Positions 19,168 to 28,709 of a stretch of 64,000 nucleotides of DNA are shown one piece after another (the first letter of the stretch is position 1; every line of letters begins with the position of its first letter). A program made the position numbers and the translations under genes. Source of the stretch: Mycobacterium kiyosense. GTDB lineage: Bacteria > Actinomycetota > Actinomycetes > Mycobacteriales > Mycobacteriaceae. Location of the stretch: positions 1,054,001 to 1,118,000 of the forward strand of contig AP025179.1 in NCBI GenBank assembly GCA_021654635.1. The letters are read 5' to 3'. Under the pieces are notes generated by a model, which searched no databases, had not been told where the DNA came from, and saw only the letters and a program-made list of their open reading frames with translations.

Positions 19168-21525
19168 ATGACAGGGTCGACCGAGTTTCAGGGCAAGATC
19201 GCGCTCGATATCCGCGATTCCGAGGCGGATTGGGGTCCCTACGCGGCGCCGACCGCGCCGGAGAACTCACCGAACGTCCTCTACGTGGTGTGGGACGACA
19301 CCGGAATCGCGACCTGGGACTGCTTCGGGGGTCTGGTCGAGATGCCCGCGATGGCGCGCATCGCCGAACGCGGGGTGCGGTTGTCGCAGTTCCACACCAC
19401 GGCGTTGTGCTCGCCCACCCGGGCGTCGCTGCTGACCGGACGCAACGCGACGACCGTCGGTATGGCCACCATCGAAGAATTCACCGACGGCTTCCCGAAC
19501 TGCAACGGCCGCATCCCCCTCGACACCGCGCTGCTCTCCGAGGTGCTCAACGAGCGCGGATACAACACCTACTGCGTGGGGAAGTGGCATCTGACCCCGC
19601 TGGAAGAGTCCAGCTTGGCCGCGACCAAGCGGCACTGGCCGCTGGCGCGCGGTTTCGAACGCTTTTACGGCTTCCTGGGCGGCGAGACCGACCAGTGGTA
19701 CCCGGACCTGGTGTACGACAACCACCCGGTGAACCCGCCCGGCACCCCCGAGGACGGTTACCACCTGTCAAAAGATATCGCGGACAAGGCAATTGAATTC
19801 ATCCGCGACGCCAAGGTGATCGCCCCCGACAAGCCGTGGTTCAGTTATGTCTGCCCCGGCGCCGGGCACGCGCCGCACCACGTGTTCTCCGAGTGGGCCG
19901 ACAAGTACCGCGGTGTCTTCGACATGGGTTATGAGAAGTACCGCGAGATCACGCTGGAGAAGATGAAGGCGATGGGGGTGGTGCCCGCCGATACCGAGTT
20001 GTCGCCGATGAACCCCTATCTCGACATCAAGGGCCCCAACGGGGAGCCCTGGCCACTGCAGGACACGGTGCGGCCGTGGGACTCCCTCGACGACGAAGAG
20101 AAGAAGCTGTTCGCTCGCATGGCCGAGGTGTTCGCCGGCTTCCTGAGCTATACCGACGCCCAGATCGGTCGCATCCTGGACTATTTGGAGGAGTCCGGTC
20201 AGCTGGACAACACCATCATCGTGGTGATCTCCGACAACGGCGCCAGCGGCGAGGGTGGGCCGAACGGTTCGGTCAACGAGGGCAAGTTCTTCAACGGTTA
20301 TATCGACACCGTGGAGGAGAGCATGAAGGTCTTCGACCACCTCGGCGGACCCGAGACCTACAATCACTATCCGATCGGTTGGGCGATGGCCTTCAACACG
20401 CCCTACAAGCTTTTCAAGCGCTACGCGTCGCACGAGGGCGGGATCGCTGACACCGCAATCATCTCCTGGCCCAACGGTATTGCCGCCCACGGCGAGGTTC
20501 GTGACAACTACATCAACGTCTGCGACATCACCCCGACCGTCTATGACCTGCTGGGGATAACCCCGCCGGACACCGTCAAGGGCATTCCGCAGAAGCCGCT
20601 GGACGGCGTGAGTTTCAAAGCGGCCCTGGATGACCCGGCCGCCGACACCGGTAAGACGACCCAGTTCTACGCCATGCTGGGCACCCGCGGGATCTGGCAT
20701 GAGGGCTGGTTCGCCAACACGTTGCACGCCGCCTCCCCGGCGGGCTGGTCGCATTTCGACCGGGACCGCTGGGAGCTGTTCCACATCGAGGCCGACCGCA
20801 GCCAGTGCCACGACGTGGCCGCCGAGCACCCGGACAAACTCGAGGAACTCAAGGCACTGTGGTTTGCTGAAGCCGACAAGTACAACGGGCTGCCGCTGGC
20901 CGATCTGAACCTGATGGAGACGCTGAGCAGGTACCGGCCCAGTCTGGCCGGCGACCGCAACAGCTACGTCTACTACCCGGACTGCGCCGACGTGGGCCTG
21001 GGCGCCGCCGTGGAGCTCCGCGGCCGTTCGTTCGCCGTGCTGGCCGACGTGACGGTGGACAGCACCGGCGCCGAAGGGGTCTTGTTCAAACACGGCGGCG
21101 CGCACGGCGGGCACGTGCTGTTTTTCCAGGACGGTCGCTTGCACTACGTGTACAACTTCCTCGGTGAACGCCAGCAACTGGTTTCCTCCAACGGCCCGAT
21201 CCCGCTGGGCAGACACGTCTTCGGCGTCCGCTACGAACGCAGTGGCACGGTCGAGAACAGCCACACCCCCCTCGGCGACCTGACGTTGTACTTCGACGAC
21301 CACCCGGTGGGAACACTGGCCGACGTGGTCAGCCACCCGGGTACGTTCGGGCTCGCCGGCGCAGGAATCACGGTGGGACGCAACGGCGGGTCCAGTGTGT
21401 CCAGCCGCTACAAGGCGCCGTTCAAGCTGACCGGGGCCTCCATCGCCCAGGTCACCGTGGATTTGTCCGGGCGCCCCTACCAGGACGTGGAAAAAGATAT
21501 CGCGCTTGCCTTTTCGCGAGACTGA
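19168..21525 (+). CDS. atsA: Type I sulfatase (arylsulfatase AtsA-like)
   Basis: 785 residues from ATG 19168 (MTGSTEFQGKIALDIRDSEA). The sulfatase signature CSPTRASLLTGR places the formylglycine-forming Cys at residue 81; WDDTG supplies metal-binding Asp residues and CVGKWHL the conserved Lys. The catalytic alpha/beta domain is followed by a C-terminal jelly-roll-like region of ~200 residues. No signal peptide, so it is probably cytosolic. The next gene encodes the enzyme that converts Cys81 to formylglycine. The gene lies between rpsQ and rplN as in M. tuberculosis (Rv0711). The natural substrate is unknown. Confidence 0.93.
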   Translation: MTGSTEFQGKIALDIRDSEADWGPYAAPTAPENSPNVLYVVWDDTGIATWDCFGGLVEMPAMARIAERGVRLSQFHTTALCSPTRASLLTGRNATTVGMATIEEFTDGFPNCNGRIPLDTALLSEVLNERGYNTYCVGKWHLTPLEESSLAATKRHWPLARGFERFYGFLGGETDQWYPDLVYDNHPVNPPGTPEDGYHLSKDIADKAIEFIRDAKVIAPDKPWFSYVCPGAGHAPHHVFSEWADKYRGVFDMGYEKYREITLEKMKAMGVVPADTELSPMNPYLDIKGPNGEPWPLQDTVRPWDSLDDEEKKLFARMAEVFAGFLSYTDAQIGRILDYLEESGQLDNTIIVVISDNGASGEGGPNGSVNEGKFFNGYIDTVEESMKVFDHLGGPETYNHYPIGWAMAFNTPYKLFKRYASHEGGIADTAIISWPNGIAAHGEVRDNYINVCDITPTVYDLLGITPPDTVKGIPQKPLDGVSFKAALDDPAADTGKTTQFYAMLGTRGIWHEGWFANTLHAASPAGWSHFDRDRWELFHIEADRSQCHDVAAEHPDKLEELKALWFAEADKYNGLPLADLNLMETLSRYRPSLAGDRNSYVYYPDCADVGLGAAVELRGRSFAVLADVTVDSTGAEGVLFKHGGAHGGHVLFFQDGRLHYVYNFLGERQQLVSSNGPIPLGRHVFGVRYERSGTVENSHTPLGDLTLYFDDHPVGTLADVVSHPGTFGLAGAGITVGRNGGSSVSSRYKAPFKLTGASIAQVTVDLSGRPYQDVEKDIALAFSRD

Positions 21526-21582
21526 GTCGGCGGTGTGCCGCGCGGCGACGCTGGGCCCTGACCCAGGAGTTCGGGGTCGTCA

Positions 21583-21588
21583 TACCCT
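21583..21588 (+). promoter_or_regulatory. -10 box for a leaderless start of the FGE gene
   Basis: TACCCT fits TANNNT and ends 6 bases before the GTG at 21595, the geometry expected if transcription starts at the initiation codon itself. No ribosome binding site is visible, which agrees. Inferred. Confidence 0.4.
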
Positions 21589-21594
21589 GATGCT

Positions 21595-22485
21595 GTGCTG
21601 ACCGAGTTGATCGAGCTGCCCGGCGGGACCTTCCGCATGGGCTCGACGAGCTTCTACCCCGAAGAGGCGCCGATCCACACCGTGGCCGTGGCGGCCTTCG
21701 CGATCGAGCGGCACCCGGTGACCAATGCGCAGTTCGCCGAATTCGTCGCCGCCACAGGCTATGTGACGGTCGCCGAGCAGCCGCTGGACCCCGCGCTGTA
21801 TCCGGGAGCCGATCCCGGCGACCTGACACCGGGGGCGATGGTGTTTCGACCCACCGCGGGGCCGGTCGACCTGCGGGACTGGCGGCAATGGTGGGATTGG
21901 GCGCCCGGCGCCTGTTGGCGCAACCCCTTCGGGCCCGGCAGCGACATCGGCGACAGGGCCGATCATCCCGTCGTGCAGATCGCCTATCCGGACGCCGCGG
22001 CCTATGCGCGGTGGGCGGGCCGCCGGTTGCCGACCGAGGCCGAGTGGGAGTACGCCGCGCGGGCCGGGGCGACGGGGGTCTACTCCTGGGGCGAGGACGA
22101 GAAGCCCGGCGGGGAGCTGATGGCCAACACCTGGCAGGGCCGGTTCCCGTACCGCAACGACGGTGCGCTGGGCTGGGTCGGCACCTCACCGGTCGGCATT
22201 TTTGCGCCCAACCGTTTCGGTCTGGTCGACATGATCGGCAACGTATGGGAATGGACCACAACGGAATTCAGTGCCCACCATCGATTGGATCAGCCGCCGA
22301 AGGCGTGCTGTGCCCCGACCGGCCCCGCCGACCCGGCGATCAGCCAAACACTCAAGGGCGGCTCGCACCTGTGCGCGCCGGAATACTGCCACCGGTACCG
22401 GCCGGCGGCGCGGTCGCCGCAGTCACAGGACACCGCGACCACCCACATCGGGTTCCGGTGCGTGGCGGATTCGGCAACAGGGTAA
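21595..22485 (+). CDS. Formylglycine-generating enzyme (sulfatase maturation)
   Basis: 296 residues from GTG 21595. FGE-sulfatase domain throughout: LPGGTFRMGS start, RRLPTEAEWEYAARAG, GNVWEW (about 215-220) and the catalytic pair Cys260 and Cys265 in SHLCAPEYCHRYR. The enzyme uses copper and oxygen to turn the Cys of CxPxR into formylglycine. The M. tuberculosis orthologue Rv0712 was shown to do this. The gene lies 69 bp after the sulfatase it presumably activates, and may serve other sulfatases too. Confidence 0.95.
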   Translation: MLTELIELPGGTFRMGSTSFYPEEAPIHTVAVAAFAIERHPVTNAQFAEFVAATGYVTVAEQPLDPALYPGADPGDLTPGAMVFRPTAGPVDLRDWRQWWDWAPGACWRNPFGPGSDIGDRADHPVVQIAYPDAAAYARWAGRRLPTEAEWEYAARAGATGVYSWGEDEKPGGELMANTWQGRFPYRNDGALGWVGTSPVGIFAPNRFGLVDMIGNVWEWTTTEFSAHHRLDQPPKACCAPTGPADPAISQTLKGGSHLCAPEYCHRYRPAARSPQSQDTATTHIGFRCVADSATG

Positions 22486-22575
22486 CGAAATTCGCGTATC
22501 TCTCGCTCCGCCGTAGGCCTGCGGTTAATGTGTGAGTTTCGCCGGTACACCCCCAGATCGAAAGGCCGCGACCAG

Positions 22576-23526
22576 ATGAGCCACCAGGCCCCGCCCGCAC
22601 CGCCGCCTACACAACCGTCGGGCCCGCCGCCGACACCCCCGTCGGGGCCGCCGGCGCCGAAGTCCCCGTCGCGGGGGAGACGGATCATCATCGACCTCGG
22701 CGTGCTGTTGGCCGTCGTGGTGGTCTATGTGCTCTCGCTATACGGCGTCCACCTGCTGGCCACCTCGGCGGAGGAGATGGAGCAGCCGAACCTGGACACC
22801 AGCGACAACACCGTGGTGCAGGTGAAGCTGGAGGAGCTGGACACGGTCAACAACCGGCTGAAGGTCAGTGTGCTCGTCAAGCCGCAGAAAAACCTGATCA
22901 ACCCGAAGTACTACGTGCTGGCCCAGGACGTCACGGTGCGAATGTTCCCCGAGAACGACCTCGGCGACCTGGTGTATCCGGTCGGCAAGGCGCCGGCGCA
23001 GCAGACCACCTATATCGACGCCGAGGGCGATCCCGCCAACTGGCCTTTCGACACCTACCGGACTCCGAAGATCTCCGCCGAGGTTTTCGCCGGGACGGCT
23101 GACAACCGCACCGTGGAAGATGCCCGTGTCGAAATCACGGGTTCGGTCGGCGGCTGGGACGTCAGCCTGCGCCGGGTTCAGTCCCCGGGTGACGAAGATC
23201 CCCGCCCGGACGATGTGATCATCACCCTGCAAAGGTCCAAGAGCACGCTGATCTTCGATATCGGCATCATCTTGGTCCTGGTCTCGCTACCGGCGCTGGC
23301 GCTGTGGGTGTCCATCCCGATGGTCCTGGGCAAGAAGAAGTTCCTGCCACCGTTCGTGTCCTGGTTTGCCGCGATGCTCTTCGCGGTGGTCCCGTTGCGA
23401 AATATCTTCCCCGGCAAGCCGCCGGAGGGTTCGTGGGTCGACCAGGCCATCACGTTGTGGGTGCTGCTGGCGCTGATCGTGGCGATGACGCTGTTCATCA
23501 TGGCCTACCGAAAACAGTCGGACTGA
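22576..23526 (+). CDS. DUF4436-type membrane protein, copy 1
   Basis: 316 residues from ATG 22576. Pro-rich cytoplasmic N-terminus (about 30 residues), one membrane segment (IIIDLGVLLAVVVVYVLSLY), an extracytoplasmic beta-rich domain of ~170 residues with DNTVVQVKLEELDTVNNRLKV and WPFDTYRTPKI, then three C-terminal membrane segments (one includes IGIILVLVSLPALALWVSI). Equivalent to Rv0713. Function unknown. Copies 2 and 3 follow after pstS. Its stop lies 4 bp from the stop of convergent pstS. Confidence 0.85.
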   Translation: MSHQAPPAPPPTQPSGPPPTPPSGPPAPKSPSRGRRIIIDLGVLLAVVVVYVLSLYGVHLLATSAEEMEQPNLDTSDNTVVQVKLEELDTVNNRLKVSVLVKPQKNLINPKYYVLAQDVTVRMFPENDLGDLVYPVGKAPAQQTTYIDAEGDPANWPFDTYRTPKISAEVFAGTADNRTVEDARVEITGSVGGWDVSLRRVQSPGDEDPRPDDVIITLQRSKSTLIFDIGIILVLVSLPALALWVSIPMVLGKKKFLPPFVSWFAAMLFAVVPLRNIFPGKPPEGSWVDQAITLWVLLALIVAMTLFIMAYRKQSD

Positions 23527-23530
23527 GCGG

Positions 23531-24655
23531 TCAATCCGACGGGATCGAGCCACCGACCGCGCTGATCGCGTCGACCGCTTCGGAGACCCTCGCCTGGAAT
23601 GCGGGCGACAGCGGGATGTAACCGGACTTGTTCAGGTCGACCTGTCCCGGCCCAATTGCGGCCTGTAAGAAGGCCTTTACCGCTTGGGCGACCTCGGCCG
23701 TGGGGTATCGGGAGCACACGATCTCGTAGGTGGCCAGGACGATGGGGTACACGTCGGGGTGGGCGGGGTTGTAGAACGACGAGATGTCGAGCACCAGGTC
23801 GTTGCCGGTTCCGACGATCTTGGCGGCGGTGATGGTCTTGCCCACCGTGTCGGTGCCGATCCGTACCGGCCGCAGCGACCTGCGGCTGGCCGGCGTCTTG
23901 ATCTCGGCGGCGTACAGGCCTTGCTCGAGGGCGAAGGACAGTTCGTTATAGCTGATCGAGCCTTCGGTGGATCTGACCAACTCCGAAGTGCCCTTGTTGC
24001 CGGTGGCGCCGACGCCGACGTCGCCGTGGAACTTCTTACCCGTGCCTTGCTGCCAGACCCCGCCGGAGGCGGCCTGCAGATAGGACTGGAAGTTCTCGGT
24101 GGTGCCGGATGCGTCGTTGCGGTAGACGACGCGAATCTCCTCGGCGGGCATGGACGCGTTGAGTGCGGTGAGGGCCGGGTCGTCCCAGCGGGTGATGGTG
24201 CCGTTGAAGATCTTGGCCAGGGTGGGCCCGTCGAGCACCAGCGTGTCCACGTTGGCCAGGTTGTAGGTGATGGCCAGCGGGCCGAAAACCACCGGCAGGT
24301 TCCACGCGTCGGCGCCACCGCAGCGCACTTTGGCCGCGGCATACTGCTCCGCCGACAGCGGCGTGTCCGAACCTGCGAAATCTGTTTTCCCGGAGAGGAA
24401 TTCGGTGATTCCGGCACCCGACCCGTTGGCGTTGTAGTTCAGCGTCTGATCGGGGCAGGCTTTGTGGTACGCGCTGACGAAGCGGGTCATCGCGTGGGCC
24501 TGCGCGGTCGAGCCGCTCGCAGCCAGCGTCTGCTTACCGCCACAGTCCACCTTCGCGCCACTGACGTAAGGCAGGGTGGCCGGGGCGTTGTCGCACGCCG
24601 ACAGTGCCAATGCCATTGCGGCGAGCAACGGCACGGCGGCCCGAGTTCGATTCAT
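23531..24655 (-). CDS. pstS: PstS, periplasmic phosphate-binding lipoprotein
   Basis: 374 residues from ATG 24655. The lipoprotein signal peptide ends in the lipobox ALSAC, with the lipid Cys at residue 20. The mature part has phosphate-binding features of Pst[36 protein letters not shown] and [15 protein letters not shown]. It should feed a PstCAB ABC transporter, but none is encoded here, so it is an orphan copy. A PHO-box-like element precedes it, predicting induction in low phosphate through SenX3-RegX3. It interrupts the three DUF4436 genes on the opposite strand, so it may have inserted later. Confidence 0.93.
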   Translation of the reverse strand: MNRTRAAVPLLAAMALALSACDNAPATLPYVSGAKVDCGGKQTLAASGSTAQAHAMTRFVSAYHKACPDQTLNYNANGSGAGITEFLSGKTDFAGSDTPLSAEQYAAAKVRCGGADAWNLPVVFGPLAITYNLANVDTLVLDGPTLAKIFNGTITRWDDPALTALNASMPAEEIRVVYRNDASGTTENFQSYLQAASGGVWQQGTGKKFHGDVGVGATGNKGTSELVRSTEGSISYNELSFALEQGLYAAEIKTPASRRSLRPVRIGTDTVGKTITAAKIVGTGNDLVLDISSFYNPAHPDVYPIVLATYEIVCSRYPTAEVAQAVKAFLQAAIGPGQVDLNKSGYIPLSPAFQARVSEAVDAISAVGGSIPSD

Positions 24656-24683
24656 ATTGCGATATATGACTGTCCAACCGGCC

Positions 24684-24727
24684 CGGAAGCGAACAGCAGG
24701 TGAACCGGACTCCGGAACCGGATGAAT
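24684..24727 (-). promoter_or_regulatory. PHO box (RegX3/PhoP-type direct repeats) upstream of pstS
   Basis: On the minus strand four 11-base units run toward pstS: ATTCATCCGGT, TCCGGAGTCCG, GTTCACCTGCT and GTTCGCTTCCG. Units 1, 3 and 4 match the GTTCACC-type half-site in exact 11-base phase. A TATATC -10-like hexamer follows at about 24661-24667, then the pstS ATG at 24655. The layout matches phosphate-controlled promoters of actinobacteria. Confidence 0.7.
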
Positions 24728-24929
24728 CTCTGGTGTCCCGGCCGCTTTGCGGCCCCTGCCCGGACGCGCTTTGCCCAGCTGCCGCATCGACCGCCGGATT
24801 ACGGCCAGATGTATTGCGGGTGAACCGCAATCGGTAGCTGCGCCAGGCGCATTCGGGTTCGCTAGCATCAGTGCCCGTGTCGTGCCGACAAGCCGGATCG
24901 GGCATGCCGGAGCCGAACGGAGATGCTCA

Positions 24930-25928
24930 GTGACCACCGAGGCGCCCCCTACCGAGTCGGCGGAAACCGAGCAGAAACCCGAGAAACCGGCGAAACCTCC
25001 CGAGGCGGCGCGCAAGTCGGACAAGAAGATCGCCAAGCAGCGGGCGGCGCAGAAAGCGCACCAGCGCCGCGTCGTGATCGGTGTCAGCGTCTTGGCGGTC
25101 ATGGCGATCGTCTATGCGCTGTCGCTGGTGGGCGTGCACTATCTGCAGAAATCGGAAGGTCCGCTGCCGCCGCTGGATCTGAGCCAGGGTGGCAGCGATG
25201 CCACGATCGTGCAGCTGCGGCTGGAGGAACTCAAGCCGGTCGCCAACCGCTTGACAGTGAATGTGCTTGTCTACCCGGGCATTTCGTTGTACGACAATCG
25301 CTACGACGTGCTGGCCACTGACGTCGCCGTGCGCCTTTATCCGACGAGCGACCTGGGCGACCTGCACTACCCGAAAGGTAAGGCGCCGGCACAGCTCACC
25401 ACCACCGTCGAGGCGCACGGCGACCCCGGTAACTGGCCGTTCGATTCCTACCGCACCGAGCCGATCGCCGCCGACGCGTTCGTCGGCTCCGGCGACAACG
25501 TGCGCAAGGTGCCCGCCCGGGTCGAGGTGACCGGCGGGCTGGACGGCTGGGATGTCAGCGTCAACCGCAGGCACGCCGCCATGCTGCCGACTTCCCGCGG
25601 GACGGACAACGGGGACGTCGTGATCACGTTCAAGAGGGCGAAAGGGCCGCTGATTTTCGACCTGGGCATCTGCCTGGTGCTGATCGCCCTGCCGACCTTG
25701 GCGTTGTTGGTGGCCGTCCCGATGGCGATGGGTAAGAGAAAGTTCCTACCCCCGTTCGCGACGTGGTACGCCGCCAACCTGTTCGCGATCGTCCCGCTGC
25801 GCAACATCCTTCCGGGCGCCCCACCGCCGGGGTCCTGGATCGACCAGGCCATCGTGCAGTGGGTGCTGATCGGCCTGGTGACGGCGATGAGCCTGTACAT
25901 CTTCGCCTGGGTGCGACAGGGCGACTGA
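24930..25928 (+). CDS. DUF4436-type membrane protein, copy 2
   Basis: 332 residues from GTG 24930, preceded by a CGGAG ribosome binding site. Charged N-terminus rich in Lys, Glu and Pro, a membrane segment ([20 protein letters not shown]), the extracytoplasmic domain with [20 protein letters not shown] and [13 protein letters not shown], and three C-terminal membrane segments including [19 protein letters not shown]. Closer to copy 3 than to copy 1 in the C-terminal part. Function unknown. Confidence 0.83.
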   Translation: MTTEAPPTESAETEQKPEKPAKPPEAARKSDKKIAKQRAAQKAHQRRVVIGVSVLAVMAIVYALSLVGVHYLQKSEGPLPPLDLSQGGSDATIVQLRLEELKPVANRLTVNVLVYPGISLYDNRYDVLATDVAVRLYPTSDLGDLHYPKGKAPAQLTTTVEAHGDPGNWPFDSYRTEPIAADAFVGSGDNVRKVPARVEVTGGLDGWDVSVNRRHAAMLPTSRGTDNGDVVITFKRAKGPLIFDLGICLVLIALPTLALLVAVPMAMGKRKFLPPFATWYAANLFAIVPLRNILPGAPPPGSWIDQAIVQWVLIGLVTAMSLYIFAWVRQGD

Positions 25929-26071
25929 CCTCGCGTGCCGCCAAACGCGGCGAACCGGAATCCGTACCGGGGTGTCCTGCTGTTAACGCTGGTGACGCGC
26001 ATTGTTACGGGCGCGTAGCGCATCGCTTCACAAGCTGCCAGCAAACACCTACGTTGCTAACATCACGCTCC

Positions 26072-27058
26072 GTGACAGTTCAGAGGGACCTGGCGTTGTC
26101 GGCCGAGCTGTCCGACACGCTCGCGCTGCCCGCGCGCAGCCCCCAGCAGTCCCCGGTCGAGGCCCCGCCGCGGCGATCGGCGGCCGAATCCAAGCGCCGG
26201 CGGCGCCGCCGCCATCTGGCGTTCGACATCTGCATGGTGATCGGGGTTGCCCTGGTCTATCTGCTGTCGTTGTTCGGTTACCACTGGCTGGCCACCACAC
26301 CGGGACCGCTGCCGGACCCCGACGTGAGCACCGCGGACAACAGCGTGGTGCTGGTGCGGATCGAGCAACTGCACCCCGCCGAGCATCGCCTTGACGTCAA
26401 AGTGCTTGTGATGCCCGATGATTCGATGATCGACAAACGGCTCAACGTGCTCACCACGGACACCTCGGTGCGCTTCTTTCCGCAGAACGACCTCGGCGAT
26501 CTGCAGTATCCGGTGGGCAAGTCGCCGGCACAGGTCGCGACCACCATCCCGGCCCACGGCGATCCCGGTGACTGGCCGTTCGACGGCTACAAGACCGACA
26601 CCATCCAGGCTGACGTGCTGGTGGGGACGGGGGAGGGGCGGCAGTACAAGCCTGCCCGGGTAGAGGTGACCGGGGTGCTGGAAGGCTGGGACGTCACCGC
26701 GACCCGGGTCGGGCGGGACAGCCACGACCCCAACCGTCCCGACAACGTCATCATCACCATCAAGCGGGCCAAGGGGCCGTTGGTGTTCGACCTCGGCATC
26801 TGTCTGGTGCTGATCGCCCTGCCGACGCTGGCGCTGTTCGTGGCAATCCAGATGGCCAGTGGCCGGCGCAAGTTCCTGCCGCCGTTCTCCACCTGGTACG
26901 CGGCGATGCTCTTCGCCGTGGTGCCGCTGCGCAATATTCTTCCCGGTTCACCGCCGCCCGGCTCCTGGGTGGACCAGGCCGTGGTGATCTGGGTGCTGAT
27001 CGGGTTGGCGACGGCGCTGGTCCTCTATATCGTCGCCTGGCACCGGCAGGGTGACTGA
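26072..27058 (+). CDS. DUF4436-type membrane protein, copy 3
   Basis: 328 residues from GTG 26072. Arg-rich cytoplasmic segment (ESKRRRRRRHLAFDI), a membrane helix (CMVIGVALVYLLSLFGYHWL), an extracytoplasmic domain with NSVVLVRIEQLHPAEHRLDV and GDWPFDGYKTDTIQ, and three C-terminal helices ([19 protein letters not shown] onward). TAACAT at 26058-26063 may be a -10 box giving a nearly leaderless start. It ends ~190 bp before rplN. Function unknown. Confidence 0.83.
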   Translation: MTVQRDLALSAELSDTLALPARSPQQSPVEAPPRRSAAESKRRRRRRHLAFDICMVIGVALVYLLSLFGYHWLATTPGPLPDPDVSTADNSVVLVRIEQLHPAEHRLDVKVLVMPDDSMIDKRLNVLTTDTSVRFFPQNDLGDLQYPVGKSPAQVATTIPAHGDPGDWPFDGYKTDTIQADVLVGTGEGRQYKPARVEVTGVLEGWDVTATRVGRDSHDPNRPDNVIITIKRAKGPLVFDLGICLVLIALPTLALFVAIQMASGRRKFLPPFSTWYAAMLFAVVPLRNILPGSPPPGSWVDQAVVIWVLIGLATALVLYIVAWHRQGD

Positions 27059-27065
27059 CCGCAAT

Positions 27066-27101
27066 TTGGTGCTGAGCAGGCTGTCCCCTAGACTCTAGGG
27101 G
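27066..27101 (+). promoter_or_regulatory. spc operon promoter with a palindrome over the -10
   Basis: TTGGTG (27066-27071), 17-base spacer, TAGACT (27089-27094). The -10 lies inside a perfect palindrome, CCCCTAGA / C / TCTAGGGG (27085-27101). A good match to the mycobacterial SigA consensus, ~150 bp before rplN. The palindrome could be an operator or a coincidence of the -10. Confidence 0.65.
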
Positions 27102-27246
27102 TTGCCTTGGGCAGACCTCGGCTGGCTGTGCGTCAAGCAAAGCCGGCCCCGCGTGCCCTTCGGCGATAAAGACCGCGCACGGCAGGGTGCTCACTTGAGC
27201 TGGTTTTCGCTTGCCGTGCACACGCGAAACCAGGTCAGGAGATCGA

Positions 27247-27615
27247 GTGATTCAGCAGGAATCGCGGCTCAAGGTCGCCGACAACACGGGCGCCAAGGAG
27301 ATCTTGTGCATCCGGGTGCTCGGTGGCTCGTCGCGACGGTACGCCGGCATCGGTGACGTGATCGTCGCGACCGTCAAAGATGCCATCCCCGGTGGCAACG
27401 TCAAGCGCGGGGACGTCGTCAAGGCCGTCGTGGTCCGCACCGTCAAGGAGCGCCGCCGTCCGGACGGCAGCTACATCAAGTTCGACGAAAACGCCGCGGT
27501 GATCATCAAGCCCGACAACGACCCGCGCGGCACCCGCATCTTCGGGCCGGTCGGTCGCGAACTGCGCGAGAAGCGGTTCATGAAGATCATCTCGCTCGCC
27601 CCGGAGGTGTTGTAG
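27247..27615 (+). CDS. rplN: 50S ribosomal protein L14
   Basis: 122 residues from GTG 27247 ([20 protein letters not shown]), with AGGAGA just upstream. L14 lies at the subunit interface and bridges to 16S helix 14. First gene of the spc operon, here split from the S10 operon by ~10 kb of other genes. The longer frame upstream (starting MPCTRETR) is not conserved. Intact. Confidence 0.98.
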
Positions 27616-27933
27616 GTGAAGGTCCACAAAGGCGACACCGTGCTGGTGATCGCGGGCAAAGACAAGGGCGCCAAGGGCAAGGTCATCCAGGCCTACCCGG
27701 ACCGCAACCGGGTGCTGGTCGAAGGTGTGAACCGGATCAAGAAGCACACGGCGATCTCGACCAACCAGCGCGGCGCGCGTTCGGGCGGCATCGTCACCCA
27801 GGAAGCGCCCATCCACGTCTCCAACGTGATGGTGGTCGACTCCGACGGCAAGCCCACCCGCGTCGGCTACCGGGTCGACGAGGAGACCGGCAAGCGCGTC
27901 CGCATCTCCAAGCGCAACGGCAAGGACATCTGA
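27616..27933 (+). CDS. rplX: 50S ribosomal protein L24
   Basis: 105 residues, GTG 27616 directly after the rplN stop. The KOW motif in [20 protein letters not shown] marks L24, an early assembly protein that nucleates 50S folding. The ribosome binding site lies inside the end of rplN (GGAGGTG). The TGA overlaps the rplE ATG. Confidence 0.98.
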   Translation: MKVHKGDTVLVIAGKDKGAKGKVIQAYPDRNRVLVEGVNRIKKHTAISTNQRGARSGGIVTQEAPIHVSNVMVVDSDGKPTRVGYRVDEETGKRVRISKRNGKDI

Positions 27934-28496
27934 TGACCACTGCAGAGAAAACTCAGCCGCGCCTGAAAGAGCGCTACCGCAACGAGATTCGCGATGCGCT
28001 GCACAAGCAGTTCGGTTACCGCAACGTCATGCAGATCCCGACCGTCACCAAGGTCGTGGTCAACATGGGCGTGGGCGACGCCGCCCGCGACGCGAAGCTG
28101 ATCAACGGCGCGGTCAACGACCTCGGCCTGATCACCGGGCAGCGGCCCGAGATCCGCAAGGCGCGCAAGTCCATTGCACAGTTCAAATTGCGCGAGGGCA
28201 TGCCGATCGGTGCCCGGGTGACACTGCGCGGCGACCGGATGTGGGAGTTCCTCGACCGGCTCACCTCGATCGCGCTGCCCCGTATTCGTGACTTCCGCGG
28301 CTTGTCGCCCAAGCAATTCGACGGTGTCGGCAACTACACCTTCGGCCTGGCCGAGCAGTCGGTGTTCCACGAGATCGACGTGGACAAAATCGACCGGGTC
28401 CGCGGCATGGACATCAGCGTCGTCACCTCGGCGACGAACGACGACGAAGGACGAGCGCTGTTGCGGGCCCTCGGCTTTCCCTTCAAGGAGAACTGA
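27933..28496 (+). CDS. rplE: 50S ribosomal protein L5
   Basis: 187 residues, ATG 27933. [19 protein letters not shown] start, [15 protein letters not shown] and [19 protein letters not shown] are diagnostic. L5 binds 5S rRNA and contacts P-site tRNA. Intact and in the standard operon position. Confidence 0.98.
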
Positions 28497-28500
28497 GCAG

Positions 28501-28686
28501 ATGGCGAAGAAGGCACTGGTCAACAAGGCCGCGCGCAAGCCGAAGTTCGCGGTGCGCGGCTACACACGCTGCAGCAAGTGTGGTCGCCCGCGCGCGGTGT
28601 TCCGCAAGTTCGGGTTGTGCCGGATCTGCTTGCGCGAGATGGCGCACGCGGGTGAGCTGCCCGGCGTGCAGAAGAGCAGCTGGTGA
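28501..28686 (+). CDS. rpsZ: 30S ribosomal protein S14 type Z
   Basis: 61 residues, ATG 28501, 4 bp after rplE. The zinc ribbon [20 protein letters not shown] has both CxxC pairs, so this is the zinc-binding form; mycobacteria also have a zinc-free S14 elsewhere that replaces it in zinc shortage. Ends [10 protein letters not shown]. Complete. Confidence 0.97.
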
Positions 28687-28709
28687 CGGGACACAGGGAC
28701 TAAACCAAA

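Noticed and set aside
19768..21336. 522-codon minus-strand open frame inside the sulfatase gene
   Set aside because: Shadow of the intact, motif-bearing sulfatase; no recognisable domain and no ribosome binding site.
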